From NCBI RefSeq assembly GCF_000384155.1, contig NZ_KB913031.1:1240001-1304000 (forward strand): a DNA stretch of 64,000 nt, given 5' to 3'. This DNA is from Methylophilus sp. 42. GTDB lineage: Bacteria > Pseudomonadota > Gammaproteobacteria > Burkholderiales > Methylophilaceae. The translations under genes and the position numbers were made by a program. How positions within the stretch are numbered: position 1 is the stretch's first letter; every line of letters starts with the position of its first letter. The notes beneath the pieces are model-generated. The model ran no database searches. It was not told the DNA's origin and saw nothing but the letters and a program-made list of their open reading frames with translations. This document shows, one piece after another, positions 37,435-46,637 of the stretch.

Positions 37435-37560
37435 ACAAACTCCAAATTAAAACACTGCGCTAATGCACATATCACTATTTTCCAGCATCAGTATGCTGAC
37501 CTACTATGACGCCGCCATGATTGCAGCGTTCATTTCAAGCGCAACGATGATTCATGTTTA

Positions 37561-38598
37561 CTAGAATTGTGTCAGCATCTCGCGCACGGCTTCTTCATCA
37601 ATCCCCTTACCAATAATCACAATCCGGCTAATCGGTTCTTCTTCATCCCAACCTTCAAGCAGCGTGGGCGGATAGGGCGTGAAATGCACGGCGTGTATTG
37701 CCAATGGCGCAGGAGCGTCTTCCACGTGCAAAATGCCTTTTAAACGCAGCAATTTTTCACCGTGCGTCTGGCACAGTTTCAGAATCACGCCTTTAAAGTC
37801 AGACCACGTCATCGGCTTGGGCAAGTAGACGGTAAATGTGTTCACATCATCATGCACAGGCGCTTTGGGTAAGGTGCCTTTCTTGCCTGCACTAAAGCCG
37901 CTGGCAGGCGCTCGCAACCAGCGCTGCGGATTCGCCTGCTTGCTGGCGAAGTCAAACAACCCGACATCAATAATCTGCATCGGGTCGATTTCACCATGCA
38001 ACACAAACTGCTGCGTTGCATTTGGGTTAATCTCGCTCAGCTTGGCCTGCAACGCGCTAATCTGCTCAGGCGTCGCCGTGTCAGACTTGGTAATCAGCAA
38101 TACATCTGCGACGGCAGCTTGCTTGAGTGCTTCTTTCTGCTCTGCAATCTGATGCAAGCCGTAAGCCGCATCAATCGTCACTACCACCGCATCTAGGCGA
38201 TACACCGATTCAATCACCGGCTCATTCATCAGGTTAGCTAAAATCGGGCCAGGGTCGGCCATGCCTGTGGTTTCAATCACCAGACGGTTAAATTCCGGCA
38301 CCGCCTGCAAACTGCGCTTAAAAAACAAATCGCGCATGGTATCGGCCAACTCGTTTTTGAGCGAGCAGCACAAACAGCCAGAACTCAACAATACCGTGTT
38401 ATCGGCAATATGCTCGCTCTCAATGGTTTGCGAAATCTGGCTATTGGCAAAGATCTGGTCCAAACCTGCTTCGCCGAGCTCATTAATGATCACGGCGGTG
38501 TCTTTCATCGCGGGGTTATACAGCAGTTTATTAAGCAGGGTGGTTTTGCCACTGCCCAAAAAACCTGTGAGCAGCGTGACGGGGATACGTTTATCCAT
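37561..38598 (-). CDS. CobW/YjiA-family GTPase, metal chaperone
   Basis: A 345-residue G3E-family GTPase. Walker A GFLGSGKTT is at 12-20, the metal-binding CLCC is C75-L-C77-C78, then comes ETTGMADP, base-recognition TKSD and a C-terminal CobW_C domain. Members deliver Zn or Co to client enzymes or act under metal starvation. No Zur box or client gene is adjacent, so the metal is not settled. Confidence 0.92.
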   Translation of the reverse strand: MDKRIPVTLLTGFLGSGKTTLLNKLLYNPAMKDTAVIINELGEAGLDQIFANSQISQTIESEHIADNTVLLSSGCLCCSLKNELADTMRDLFFKRSLQAVPEFNRLVIETTGMADPGPILANLMNEPVIESVYRLDAVVVTIDAAYGLHQIAEQKEALKQAAVADVLLITKSDTATPEQISALQAKLSEINPNATQQFVLHGEIDPMQIIDVGLFDFASKQANPQRWLRAPASGFSAGKKGTLPKAPVHDDVNTFTVYLPKPMTWSDFKGVILKLCQTHGEKLLRLKGILHVEDAPAPLAIHAVHFTPYPPTLLEGWDEEEPISRIVIIGKGIDEEAVREMLTQF

Positions 38599-38710
38599 AT
38601 AAATTCTAATAAAACGAGTGTGGCGGTATTTTAACGCGGATGATTGTTAGGGATGCTAAGTGTTTCTACTTATATGGCGATTCGGTGTTGAATCACAAGT
38701 GATAGGCAAA

Positions 38711-38738
38711 TAAAAAGCCTCAATTAGTTGAGGCTTTT
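38711..38738 (-). terminator. Terminator after the P-loop ATPase gene
   Basis: A ten-base stem (38714-38723 with 38728-38737) has a TTAG loop and a T-run on the minus strand. It lies about 100 bases after the ATPase stop codon and is symmetrical enough to work both ways. Confidence 0.8.
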
Positions 38739-38839
38739 CGAGCCCAGATTGGCTCACCACTATTGATCAAACTAGTAACTGGAGCATACAAGTTGTATGG
38801 TAGTAACTACCTCAATAAACTGGTGTAAGAATTAAGTCA

Positions 38840-40282
38840 TTAATTTCCACTAGGTTTTAATTGCGAAAATATGTCACTTATATTGTCTGGCTGTAATGCC
38901 CATCTGTAAGCGGGATGGATTTCCCAATCAAACCCAAAGTCCACAAACTTATGGGAGAGGTATCTGCTTTCTTCAAAGTATCTTCTATCAATTACCTCAC
39001 CTTGATCCTTTCTTGCAGTTAAAAAGTTTATTTTGTACATAAATGCTGCAATATCTTTTTCATCAGCGGCTTTTCCATTTGCAAATTTAAAGGTGCCACC
39101 TTGTTGAATGTTTTTGATTTTCTTTAATAGTGATTCAGTAGTGTAGACGTATCCAAGTTTAGTTTTTCTTTCTTCTTTGGATGGTTTCATACCAAACAAC
39201 AATCTTTCTATGTCAGGTAGTTCTGATCGGTATTCATTTACCGTATCTTGAAGTCTACCTTGGGAGTACTCTTCAAAAACACTTTCAAAAGATTTCGTCC
39301 CAATTTTATCCGTTTTAAATGATCTTGCATTGCGAGCAGCTAAGGTGCAAAGCTTGACAAGGTCACGTGGTCTTTTTCTTATTAGAGACATCAACATTCT
39401 ATGTGTTGGAATATTCTCCCAATTACCTCGGCCATTAAAAAAAGGCTCCAAAATATCATTGAGATGTGTAGCAAGTTTAGCTTGGTCAAGTTTGATTAAA
39501 ACGTCAGTATCAAATTTTCTACCGAAATACTGATCAACCCTTTTAACTAGCAATGCGAGGATTTCATGGTTTGTCCATGAAAACCAAATCACGGAGCCTT
39601 CAATTTTATCTGTTGACTCATCAGATGTTCGTGCCAAATAATAAACGTCTGATCTTAAGCTAACCCTAAAGGAGATTCCTTTACTTTCTGCCGATATGTC
39701 TCGTACAGCATTTAGTAGGGCTGAAATTTTACGTATATCGTTTGGCCTTCCTTGCCAGCCACGATCTAAGTCATCAAGATATACATATATCTTTCCTGTT
39801 TTGAGGAAGTCTTCGATAATTTTACGCTTGGACTCTTGAAGGTTTATGTAATCGCTTGCTTTAAATGTCGCCTGCAAGAAATCGATTACTTTCCCACCAT
39901 ATTCATTTACCTTTCCGCGAATACCATCAAAGCCTAAACCAAAAGATATTAGTGCTTTACGTGAGATGATTTCAGTAATGCCTGACTTCCACTCTCTAAT
40001 TAGTTTGAGAATGTCGGTTTCTGAGTCGCCTATTCCGACAATATCGTCAGGTTTGATTAGTATCGATAATTTTCCTCGTAATGCCTCTTCAGACATTGCA
40101 ACATGAAATAAAGCGGATTTACCGATACCCTTGTGACCAACGAGTACTCTTAATGGAAGATCATTGGCTACTTGTTCAAAAACATTTCCTTTTAAATAAT
40201 AACCTCTAAGTCTTTCAATATCTTCATCTTCTGCAGCTTCGTGGCCAAAGACCGTTGCTATATTTTCTTCTGTAAACTCCAT
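38840..40282 (-). CDS. Stand-alone P-loop ATPase, Sll1717-like
   Basis: The 480-residue protein has Walker A GHKGIGKSA (about 49-57) and Walker B YVYLDDLDRG (about 167-175). A sensor-like FRVSLRSDVYYLAR segment and a helical C-terminal half (RKRPRDLVKLCTLAARNA) follow. This is the look of KAP/STAND-type ATPases, specifically the group named after cyanobacterial Sll1717. There is no membrane helix and no obvious nuclease or protease domain. The gene is visibly richer in A/T, especially at third codon positions, than its neighbours, so it was probably acquired. It stands alone with its own terminator, upstream of which lies higBA. An anti-phage or stress ATPase role is possible but not shown. 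Confidence 0.72.
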   Translation of the reverse strand: MEFTEENIATVFGHEAAEDEDIERLRGYYLKGNVFEQVANDLPLRVLVGHKGIGKSALFHVAMSEEALRGKLSILIKPDDIVGIGDSETDILKLIREWKSGITEIISRKALISFGLGFDGIRGKVNEYGGKVIDFLQATFKASDYINLQESKRKIIEDFLKTGKIYVYLDDLDRGWQGRPNDIRKISALLNAVRDISAESKGISFRVSLRSDVYYLARTSDESTDKIEGSVIWFSWTNHEILALLVKRVDQYFGRKFDTDVLIKLDQAKLATHLNDILEPFFNGRGNWENIPTHRMLMSLIRKRPRDLVKLCTLAARNARSFKTDKIGTKSFESVFEEYSQGRLQDTVNEYRSELPDIERLLFGMKPSKEERKTKLGYVYTTESLLKKIKNIQQGGTFKFANGKAADEKDIAAFMYKINFLTARKDQGEVIDRRYFEESRYLSHKFVDFGFDWEIHPAYRWALQPDNISDIFSQLKPSGN

Positions 40283-40382
40283 TTTTATAAGCCTTTCACC
40301 CTAGGTAAAGTTGATCGCGCCAAATGCCCATTGATGTAACACGGGTGGCTATAAATACTTTAATAATATTAATACAGATGTT

Positions 40383-40402
40383 TTGGGGTCAGAGTAAAAA
40401 TT
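40383..40402. repeat. GGGGTCAGA motif at island edge
   Basis: GGGGTCAGAGT followed by A-rich sequence lies just after the higA stop codon on the minus strand. It is the reverse complement of the 3189-3197 motif. The 128 bases between higA and the ATPase hold nothing else recognisable. Confidence 0.3.
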
Positions 40403-40410
40403 AAAACCTT

Positions 40411-40710
40411 CTAAGCTGCCTTCTGCTCTAACGGTTTTATTTTAGTCAGCGTCTCGGCCATCCGCTGCTTTTGTGTAGCAGTTTCATAATCCATTTGTAA
40501 GCCAGTCCAAAATGCATCATTTAATCCAAAGTACTTGGATAAACGTAAGCCGGTATCAACGGTAATTGCTCGTTTACCGGCAATAATTTCGGCGATGCGT
40601 GCTTGCGAGACGCCAATCTCTTTTGCCAGGCGGTATTGGGTAATGCCATGAGGCTTTAAAAACTCCTCAAGTAATATTTCACCTGCGGTAGGGTATGCAA
40701 CTTCACGCAT
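40411..40710 (-). CDS. higA: HigA-type antitoxin
   Basis: A 99-residue XRE-family protein with helix-turn-helix from about 20 to 75 (YRLAKEIGVSQARIAEIIAG) and the family's PTAGEILLEEFLKPHGIT start and GLNDAFWTGLQMDYE. It neutralises HigB and represses the operon. It follows higB by 23 bases, giving the toxin-first order typical of hig loci. Confidence 0.93.
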   Translation of the reverse strand: MREVAYPTAGEILLEEFLKPHGITQYRLAKEIGVSQARIAEIIAGKRAITVDTGLRLSKYFGLNDAFWTGLQMDYETATQKQRMAETLTKIKPLEQKAA

Positions 40711-40733
40711 AGGTTTACTCCTTGTTGGGGTGG

Positions 40734-41015
40734 TTAGTGGTAATCCACAATTTCAACATCAAACGCCTGCCCATTCTCGAATCTGAAACAAATACGCCAC
40801 TGGTCATTGATTCTGATGCTGAATTGGCCTTTACGGTCACCTTTTAAAGCTTCGAGACGGTTGTTGGAGGGTATTCGCAATTCTTCAACACGTAATACCC
40901 GATTGAGCATGGCCAGTTTACGCATGGCGACTGTTTCAATATTCACAAATCTAGCAATACGGGTGCCATTAAATAACAGGGCTACGTCGTTATCTTTAAA
41001 GGATTCGATCATCAT
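40734..41015 (-). CDS. higB: HigB/RelE-type toxin
   Basis: A 93-residue RelE-superfamily mRNA interferase that cleaves mRNA on the ribosome. FKDNDVALLFNG, the central LRIPSNNRLEALKGDRKGQ and the C-terminal SIRINDQWRICFRFENGQAFDVEIVDYH match the HigB/YoeB-like fold. Two adjacent ATG codons (41015 and 41012) are possible starts with no ribosome site, so translation may be leaderless or weak. A palindromic operator begins two bases upstream. Confidence 0.92.
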   Translation of the reverse strand: MMIESFKDNDVALLFNGTRIARFVNIETVAMRKLAMLNRVLRVEELRIPSNNRLEALKGDRKGQFSIRINDQWRICFRFENGQAFDVEIVDYH

Positions 41016-41017
41016 TA

Positions 41018-41042
41018 AATACTATCGTATGGCGATAGTATT
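41018..41042. promoter_or_regulatory. Operator of higBA
   Basis: AATACTATCG (41018-41027) and CGATAGTATT (41033-41042) are perfect ten-base arms around a five-base spacer. The site ends two bases from the first higB ATG, where HigA repression is expected. Confidence 0.8.
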
Positions 41043-41074
41043 GTAAAGTGATCTCAATTTGTAATCGATAGCGC

Positions 41075-41593
41075 TTAAGCTGTGGGCTCATTAGTTGAAG
41101 TTTCGAGTACCGATAGCATCGTCACAAGATGCTTATCCAACTGTTTGCGCGATTCAGTGGGCAATAAGTCGAGTATGGCTTGCTCATTGGCGATATGGGC
41201 TTCCACGGCTTGATTGATCAAGTTTAGTCCAGCTTCTGTGAGTTGCACGAGCATACTGCGCAGGTCTTCACTGCTTTTGACGCGCTCTACCAGCCCCACC
41301 TTTTCCAACCGTTGTAACCTATGCGTCATCGTGCCTGAGGTAACCATGAGGGATGAGTAGAGGGCCGTTGGGGCCAGGCTGTAAGGGTGGCCCGCGCGCC
41401 TTAAAGTTGCGAGTACATCAAATTCCCAACTAGTCATGCCAAAGTGTTCAAAGGTTTGGTCTAGCTTGCGCCTGAGCAACATTTCGCAGCGCGCGAGGCG
41501 GCCAATCAAGCCCATGGGGCTTGGGTCGAGGTCGGGGCGTTCGCGTCGCCATTGGTTCATGATGTGGTCGACAGCGTCTTCTTTTTTGCTCAT
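41075..41593 (-). CDS. MarR-family transcription regulator
   Basis: A 172-residue winged-helix repressor. The core is LDQTFEHFGMTSWEFDVLATLRRAG, then the recognition-helix region SSLMVTSGTMTHRLQRLEKVGLVER and the wing residues SSEDLRSMLVQLT. The divergent MFS gene starts 106 bases away, and two matching palindromes lie between them, so it very likely represses both itself and the transporter and is released by a small ligand. Confidence 0.93.
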   Translation of the reverse strand: MSKKEDAVDHIMNQWRRERPDLDPSPMGLIGRLARCEMLLRRKLDQTFEHFGMTSWEFDVLATLRRAGHPYSLAPTALYSSLMVTSGTMTHRLQRLEKVGLVERVKSSEDLRSMLVQLTEAGLNLINQAVEAHIANEQAILDLLPTESRKQLDKHLVTMLSVLETSTNEPTA

Positions 41594-41605
41594 ATTTGCT
41601 CCTGC

Positions 41606-41629
41606 ATTTATCTTGACTTCAAGATAAAT
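41606..41629. promoter_or_regulatory. MarR operator 1
   Basis: ATTTATCTTGA and TCAAGATAAAT, 11-bp perfect arms around two bases. It shares the core TATCTTGA-N2-TCAAGATA with operator 2 and lies just upstream of the marR ATG. Confidence 0.85.
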
Positions 41630-41643
41630 TAACCGTAGTCTGA

Positions 41644-41667
41644 ATATATCTTGAACTCAAGATATAT
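41644..41667. promoter_or_regulatory. MarR operator 2
   Basis: ATATATCTTGA and TCAAGATATAT, 11-bp perfect arms around two bases. Its centre is 38 bases from that of operator 1 and it lies upstream of the MFS start, so each gene has one operator near its own promoter. Confidence 0.85.
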
Positions 41668-41699
41668 GTGATATTAACCTACTGTGGGGGACGCGTGTG

Positions 41700-42872
41700 A
41701 TGAAAGCAGGGCGCTTGTGGTTGATGGTTGCAATTCTGTTAGTCGCTGTCAATTTACGCCCGGCGATGGCGGCACTTGGCCCGTTGCTGGATTTAATTCA
41801 GCAAGGCACTGGCCTGGATGCGACAGGGGCGGGTTTGCTGACCACATTGCCTGTATTTTTGATGGGCTTGGGGGCATTGTTGTCGCAGTCTTTGCGCCGA
41901 AAACTGGGTGAGGTGAACGGTGTTACCTTGGGGGTAATATTGATTATGCTGGCTTGTGCTGCCCGCGGTTATTGGGATTCTGCGTTGGCGATGTTAACCA
42001 GTGCTGCGGTGGTTGGGGTGGGGGTTGCGCTGGTGCAGGCATTATTGCCCGGCTTGATCAAAGAACACTTTGGGGCAGCCACGGGCCGTATGATGGGTTT
42101 GTATACCACCGGCATTATGGGCGGCGCTGCTGTGGCCGCGGCGAGTGCCGCCCGGCTGAATGAAACACTGGGTTGGCAGCACACATTGGCTTGGTGGGCC
42201 TTGCCCGCATTGCTGGCATTGATTGTCTGGATCACCGCTACGGCACCGCGTAAACGGCCAGCAGTCATTCAAACGCAGCATGCGCCCATGCAGTTTTGGC
42301 GCTATAGCAGAGCCTGGACACTAATGCTGTTTTTCGGCATTGGCACCGGCGTCTATACACTGATTCTTGCCTGGTTGCCGCCGTTTTATGTCGAGCTCGG
42401 CCAGAGCCGCCAGTTAGCCGGAGATATATTGGCGGGTTTGACATTAACCGAGGTGATTGCAGGAGTGATTGTTTCAGCCATGGTGAGTAAATCTCATGAT
42501 CGCCGCCCATTGCTCTTTACCGCGTTGGGTTGCACGCTGGCCGGGCTGGCAGTGATGATTATGGCACCCATCAGCCTTGCATTCGCGGCCATGGTGTTGC
42601 TAGGGCTGGGGGTTGGGGCGTTATTCCCATTGTCACTTATTTTGGCGATGGACCATTTGGATGATCCCAGATTCTCTGGCGACCTGGCGGCGTTTGTGCA
42701 AGGTGGCGGTTATATGATCGCCAGTTTAATGCCGTTCCTGGCGGGTTGGGTGAAGAGCGAGTTTGCCCACTTGTCATGGGCATGGATAGGCGTTTTGGTG
42801 GCAGTCTTTTTCATCACCTTGCTTGCCGCACGATTCTCACCGGCAAGTTATCGCAAGGCATTTTCTGGCTGA
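41700..42872 (+). CDS. MFS transporter, CynX/NimT type
   Basis: A 390-residue major facilitator with about 12 helices. The N-terminal VNLRPAMAALGPLL is the hallmark of the CynX/NimT group (cyanate, nitroimidazole and drug efflux). GGGGG lies before the ATG at 41700; the preceding GTG is an alternative. It is divergent from the MarR gene with two operators between, which suggests an inducible efflux or uptake pump. The substrate is unknown. It ends six bases from the convergent GGDEF-EAL gene. Confidence 0.92.
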   Translation: MKAGRLWLMVAILLVAVNLRPAMAALGPLLDLIQQGTGLDATGAGLLTTLPVFLMGLGALLSQSLRRKLGEVNGVTLGVILIMLACAARGYWDSALAMLTSAAVVGVGVALVQALLPGLIKEHFGAATGRMMGLYTTGIMGGAAVAAASAARLNETLGWQHTLAWWALPALLALIVWITATAPRKRPAVIQTQHAPMQFWRYSRAWTLMLFFGIGTGVYTLILAWLPPFYVELGQSRQLAGDILAGLTLTEVIAGVIVSAMVSKSHDRRPLLFTALGCTLAGLAVMIMAPISLAFAAMVLLGLGVGALFPLSLILAMDHLDDPRFSGDLAAFVQGGGYMIASLMPFLAGWVKSEFAHLSWAWIGVLVAVFFITLLAARFSPASYRKAFSG

Positions 42873-42878
42873 TCGTGC

Positions 42879-45155
42879 TTATGCTTGAGTTGCTCTGATA
42901 TCTTGCCGAAGGCTGTGTATAAATGCTTGAAATGCCTGTGCAGGCAGCGGCTTCGAGAATAAATACCCTTGCACTTCATCGCAGCCGGATTCACGTAAAT
43001 GCTTGAGCATGGCTTCGTCTTCCACGCCTTCGGCAATCACATCCAGATTCAAAGTATGCGCCATTTGTACAATGGCACGGACGATGGCAGCGTCGTTGGG
43101 ATCAGTGTTGATATCGCGCACAAAGGATTGGTCAATTTTGAGGCGATCGATATTAAACTTTTTGAGGTAGGCGAGGCTGGAGTAGCCGGTGCCGAAGTCA
43201 TCGATGGCGAGTTTGACGCCTAGTTGTTTGAGGGTGTCGAGCTGGGCGAGCAGGTGGTCTATGTCTTCGAGCAGGATGGATTCAGTAAGCTCTAGCTCCA
43301 GCAGGCGCGGCTCAAGGCCGGTTTTTTCGAGCGCTTTAATAATCACCTTGTCCAAATTGCCGCGACGGAATTGCACGGCAGAGACGTTGACGGCAATCCT
43401 GAGTGGCGGCAGGTCATTTTTTTGCCATTCCATGGCCTGGCGGCAGGCTTCTTCTATCACCCATTCGCCGATATCGACAATAAGGCCGGTTTGCTCGGCA
43501 ATGGCGATAAATTGCGCCGGGGGTTGCAGGCCATTTTGCGGATGATGCCAGCGTATAAGTGCTTCGGCGCCGATCACTTGCGCGCTGCTAAGGTTGATTT
43601 GCGGCTGGTAATGTAATTCAAACTGGCGATGCGCCAGGGCTTCGCGCAGGCCATAGGCGATATTCAAATAGTGCAGGCTATCGTTGTTGAGCTTTTCGGT
43701 AAAGAAACGGGCCGTGTTACGGCCTTCTTCTTTGGCTTGCGACATAGCTTTGCGGGCGCGGCCAAACAGTTTTTCAAAGTCGTTGCCATCGGTGGGGTAA
43801 ACGGCGACGCCGACTGAGCAGGAGGTGGAAATATTGTTACCGGCAAACGCGAACGGCGACGAGATTTCGTTGAGTAGGGTATCGACGATATAGCTGATGG
43901 ATTCATCATCGTGCATATTGTTGAGCAGGATAATGAACTCATCCCCGCCATGGCGGCAGATGCTGTCTGTTTCACGCAAACAGGCTTTGAGACGCTCGGC
44001 AAATAGCCGCAGCAGTTTGTCGCCCGAGGCATAGCCCAATGAGTCATTGAGGAACTTGAAGTTATCCAGGTTGAGCGCAAGCAGGCCGATTTTGCTGTTA
44101 GCCGCCGCGGCAATAGAGACTGCGTTTTCCAGCCGGTCTCTAAACAATGTAATATCCGGCAGTCCGGTGAGGGCGTCGTGCGAGGAGAGGTACTGGATCT
44201 CTTTTTGCGCCGACTTGAGGTCACTGAGATCACTGAAGGTGCCAACATAGTGTGTGACTTCACCGACTGTATTTTTGACTTCAGTGATAGATAGCCATTC
44301 GGGGAACACTTCGCCGTTTTTGCGCCGGTTCCAGATTTCGCCGCGCCAATGACCAAAGTTGGTGACACTTTCCCACAGGTTGCGATAAAAGCCTGCATCG
44401 TGCAGGCCAGAGGAGAGGACTTTAGGCGTTTTGCCTTTAATGTCGTCGATGGTAAAGCCTTGCATCCTGGTGAATGCCGGATTCACAGACAAAATCACAT
44501 GGTGCACATCGGTCACCATAATGCCTTGCTCGCTGCCTTCGAACACTTTTTCAAACTGGCGCAGGCTTTCCTGGTATTTATTGCGGTTGAGCGCAATGCC
44601 GATAATGGCTGAGCCGATTTCAAGCAGCATGCGGTGAAACTGGCTGGACTCGCGGTGCTCAAAGCTGGAGAGGGCAAAGGTGCCGATCACCCTGTTTTCG
44701 GCAGAAAAAATCGGGATAGACCAGCAGGATTTGACGTTGAATTCATAGGCCAGATGGCGAATGTCATGCCAGCGCTCGTCAGTAAAGGTATTGCTGACAT
44801 ATTGCACTTTTTGCTGGTAGATGACATTGCCGCAGGAACCGCCCCCCGGGCTGGGCCGCAAACCATTGATTTTCTGGATTTGTACGGGTGTCAGGCTGGG
44901 CGCTGCATAGACATTGAGCAATTCGTTGTTATCGTCCATCAGCATGACGGAACTGAAGGCGTTGGTGAGCAGGTTTTCTGCCAGGCGGCAGATCTGGTTG
45001 ATCACTTCCATGTGATCGGCACCACGCGCCACTGACTCCAGAATGGCACGTTGCAGGGTGAGCAACTGGTTTTGTTCTTCAATAGACAGCGGCCCGCTGT
45101 CTATGCGGGGGGGAGTTAGAACCGATGACGCTGAAACAGTAGGGTGTGCGCTCAA
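42879..45155 (-). CDS. GAF-PAS-GGDEF-EAL c-di-GMP protein
   Basis: This 758-residue soluble protein has GAF (about 30-185), PAS (200-315), GGDEF (about 325-490) and EAL (500-750) domains. The GGDEF motif is intact near residue 402, with a product-inhibition RxxD (RETD) five residues before it. The EAL domain keeps EALIRW (about 530) and DDFGTGYSSL. Both synthesis and hydrolysis of c-di-GMP are therefore possible. The start is taken as TTG at 45155 because an in-frame stop lies close upstream and the GAF domain begins soon after; no ATG fits. Confidence 0.92.
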   Translation of the reverse strand: MSAHPTVSASSVLTPPRIDSGPLSIEEQNQLLTLQRAILESVARGADHMEVINQICRLAENLLTNAFSSVMLMDDNNELLNVYAAPSLTPVQIQKINGLRPSPGGGSCGNVIYQQKVQYVSNTFTDERWHDIRHLAYEFNVKSCWSIPIFSAENRVIGTFALSSFEHRESSQFHRMLLEIGSAIIGIALNRNKYQESLRQFEKVFEGSEQGIMVTDVHHVILSVNPAFTRMQGFTIDDIKGKTPKVLSSGLHDAGFYRNLWESVTNFGHWRGEIWNRRKNGEVFPEWLSITEVKNTVGEVTHYVGTFSDLSDLKSAQKEIQYLSSHDALTGLPDITLFRDRLENAVSIAAAANSKIGLLALNLDNFKFLNDSLGYASGDKLLRLFAERLKACLRETDSICRHGGDEFIILLNNMHDDESISYIVDTLLNEISSPFAFAGNNISTSCSVGVAVYPTDGNDFEKLFGRARKAMSQAKEEGRNTARFFTEKLNNDSLHYLNIAYGLREALAHRQFELHYQPQINLSSAQVIGAEALIRWHHPQNGLQPPAQFIAIAEQTGLIVDIGEWVIEEACRQAMEWQKNDLPPLRIAVNVSAVQFRRGNLDKVIIKALEKTGLEPRLLELELTESILLEDIDHLLAQLDTLKQLGVKLAIDDFGTGYSSLAYLKKFNIDRLKIDQSFVRDINTDPNDAAIVRAIVQMAHTLNLDVIAEGVEDEAMLKHLRESGCDEVQGYLFSKPLPAQAFQAFIHSLRQDIRATQA

Positions 45156-45235
45156 GGGGTGTCCAGTCTTTTAGAGAATGGTTCGTTTGCTAATCAGTGT
45201 TCCTCTTTTGTCAATTGATGTCAATAGTCCTTAAA

Positions 45236-46441
45236 CTAGCTGGCCTGCTTTTCCAGCTGCGGCATCACCCATTTGCGGAACATCAGTGGCGTAATCATGG
45301 TGGTCACTACCCCCATCAGCACCAGTACCGAGAACAAGTCCTGGCCAATAAAGCCGCGGTCATAGGCAATGCTGGCAATCACCAGCTCCATCACGCCACG
45401 ACCATTAAGAATAAAGCCTATGCCCAGTGAATCACTTTTGGAGAGACCGATAAGCCGTCCGCCCACCCACCCGGCGAGGATCTTGGTCAGGATAGACACC
45501 ACCAGCACCACGGCAACAAACCAGAAGGAGTCGATGACTTGAACTTTGAATTCCAAGCCGAGGTAGGCAAAAAATACCGGTGCCAGAAAGCCGCCGGTAA
45601 TCGAACTCAAGGTGAGCTCGAGTTCTTTGTAGCGTGAGGGCAGGAAAAACTTGCGGTCTATGAGCAAGGCGCCAAAAAATGCGCCGATGACAAAATGAAA
45701 ACCAAGTGCTGCGCTGACTGAGCCAAAGATGAGTACCAGCAGCAGTAGCAGGCCGAACAGGGCTTCATTGCCAATCAAATCAACCAGTTTCTCTGACCAC
45801 TGGTCTATGCTGATGCCTTTTTCAATCACTTTTTTAATGATCAGGCTAACGCTGACGATCAATACAATCAGCAAAATCAGTTTCCAGCTGGCATGAAAAA
45901 TAGCGCTACCGACGGCCTGGTAGGATTTTTGTTCTGGCAGGTTAAGAATCACGCCCAAGACCAGCAGGGCCGCGATATCGTTAAAAATGGCAGTCGCGAC
46001 TGAATAGCGTGCAATGTTAGAGTCCAGCAGCTTAAAGCTTTGCAGGATGCTGACGGTGACGGGCAATGCGGTAATCGAGACGCACAGGCCAAGGAAAATC
46101 GTCCGGCTGACATCGAGGCCAAAACCGACGCCGACCAGAATGCCGCCGGTGAGCGGTAACAAAAAGCCCAGCAATGCGATGACGACGCCCTTGCCACGCA
46201 TGGAGTCGATCACCTCTTTGAAGTTCATCTCCAGACCGGCAGACAATACGATCAGAAATACGGCGAACTCTGAAATGCCCGACAGCGCAGGCGTCGGTGA
46301 AATCAGGTTGAAAATACTGGGGCCTAAAATCACCCCTGCCAGCATTTCACCAATAATAGCGGGTTGGTTAAAACGGCTGAATACTTGGCCTAGCAGGCGG
46401 GCGGTGACGATGAGGATAAGCAAGGTAGTCAGTAACGGCAT
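45236..46441 (-). CDS. Cation/proton antiporter, CPA2 family
   Basis: A 401-residue protein with about 12 helices. NQPAIIGEMLAGVILGPS near the N-terminus and the FNDIAALLVL segment belong to KefB/NapA-type exchangers. No TrkA-N/RCK domain follows, unlike KefB/KefC. It probably exchanges K+ or Na+ for H+ at the inner membrane. AAGAGAA precedes the ATG. The 196 bases upstream contain ACATACA/TGTATGT arms (46507-46535) of unknown meaning. Confidence 0.9.
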   Translation of the reverse strand: MPLLTTLLILIVTARLLGQVFSRFNQPAIIGEMLAGVILGPSIFNLISPTPALSGISEFAVFLIVLSAGLEMNFKEVIDSMRGKGVVIALLGFLLPLTGGILVGVGFGLDVSRTIFLGLCVSITALPVTVSILQSFKLLDSNIARYSVATAIFNDIAALLVLGVILNLPEQKSYQAVGSAIFHASWKLILLIVLIVSVSLIIKKVIEKGISIDQWSEKLVDLIGNEALFGLLLLLVLIFGSVSAALGFHFVIGAFFGALLIDRKFFLPSRYKELELTLSSITGGFLAPVFFAYLGLEFKVQVIDSFWFVAVVLVVSILTKILAGWVGGRLIGLSKSDSLGIGFILNGRGVMELVIASIAYDRGFIGQDLFSVLVLMGVVTTMITPLMFRKWVMPQLEKQAS

Positions 46442-46637
46442 GATGTTCTCTTGGTTTTTTTCACATGACAGCTGCCTGCGTCAGATGGATCTATCGGTCA
46501 AACTTAACATACAGTAAAAATACATTCTTGTATGTATGATTATTTGCAGTGTAATGCATTTGTGCCAATAGTGACATGCTTGCTTGCAAATTAGCTTGGT
46601 ACTGTTGTGGTGAGCAGGGGGAGCCGTCTGCCCGCCA

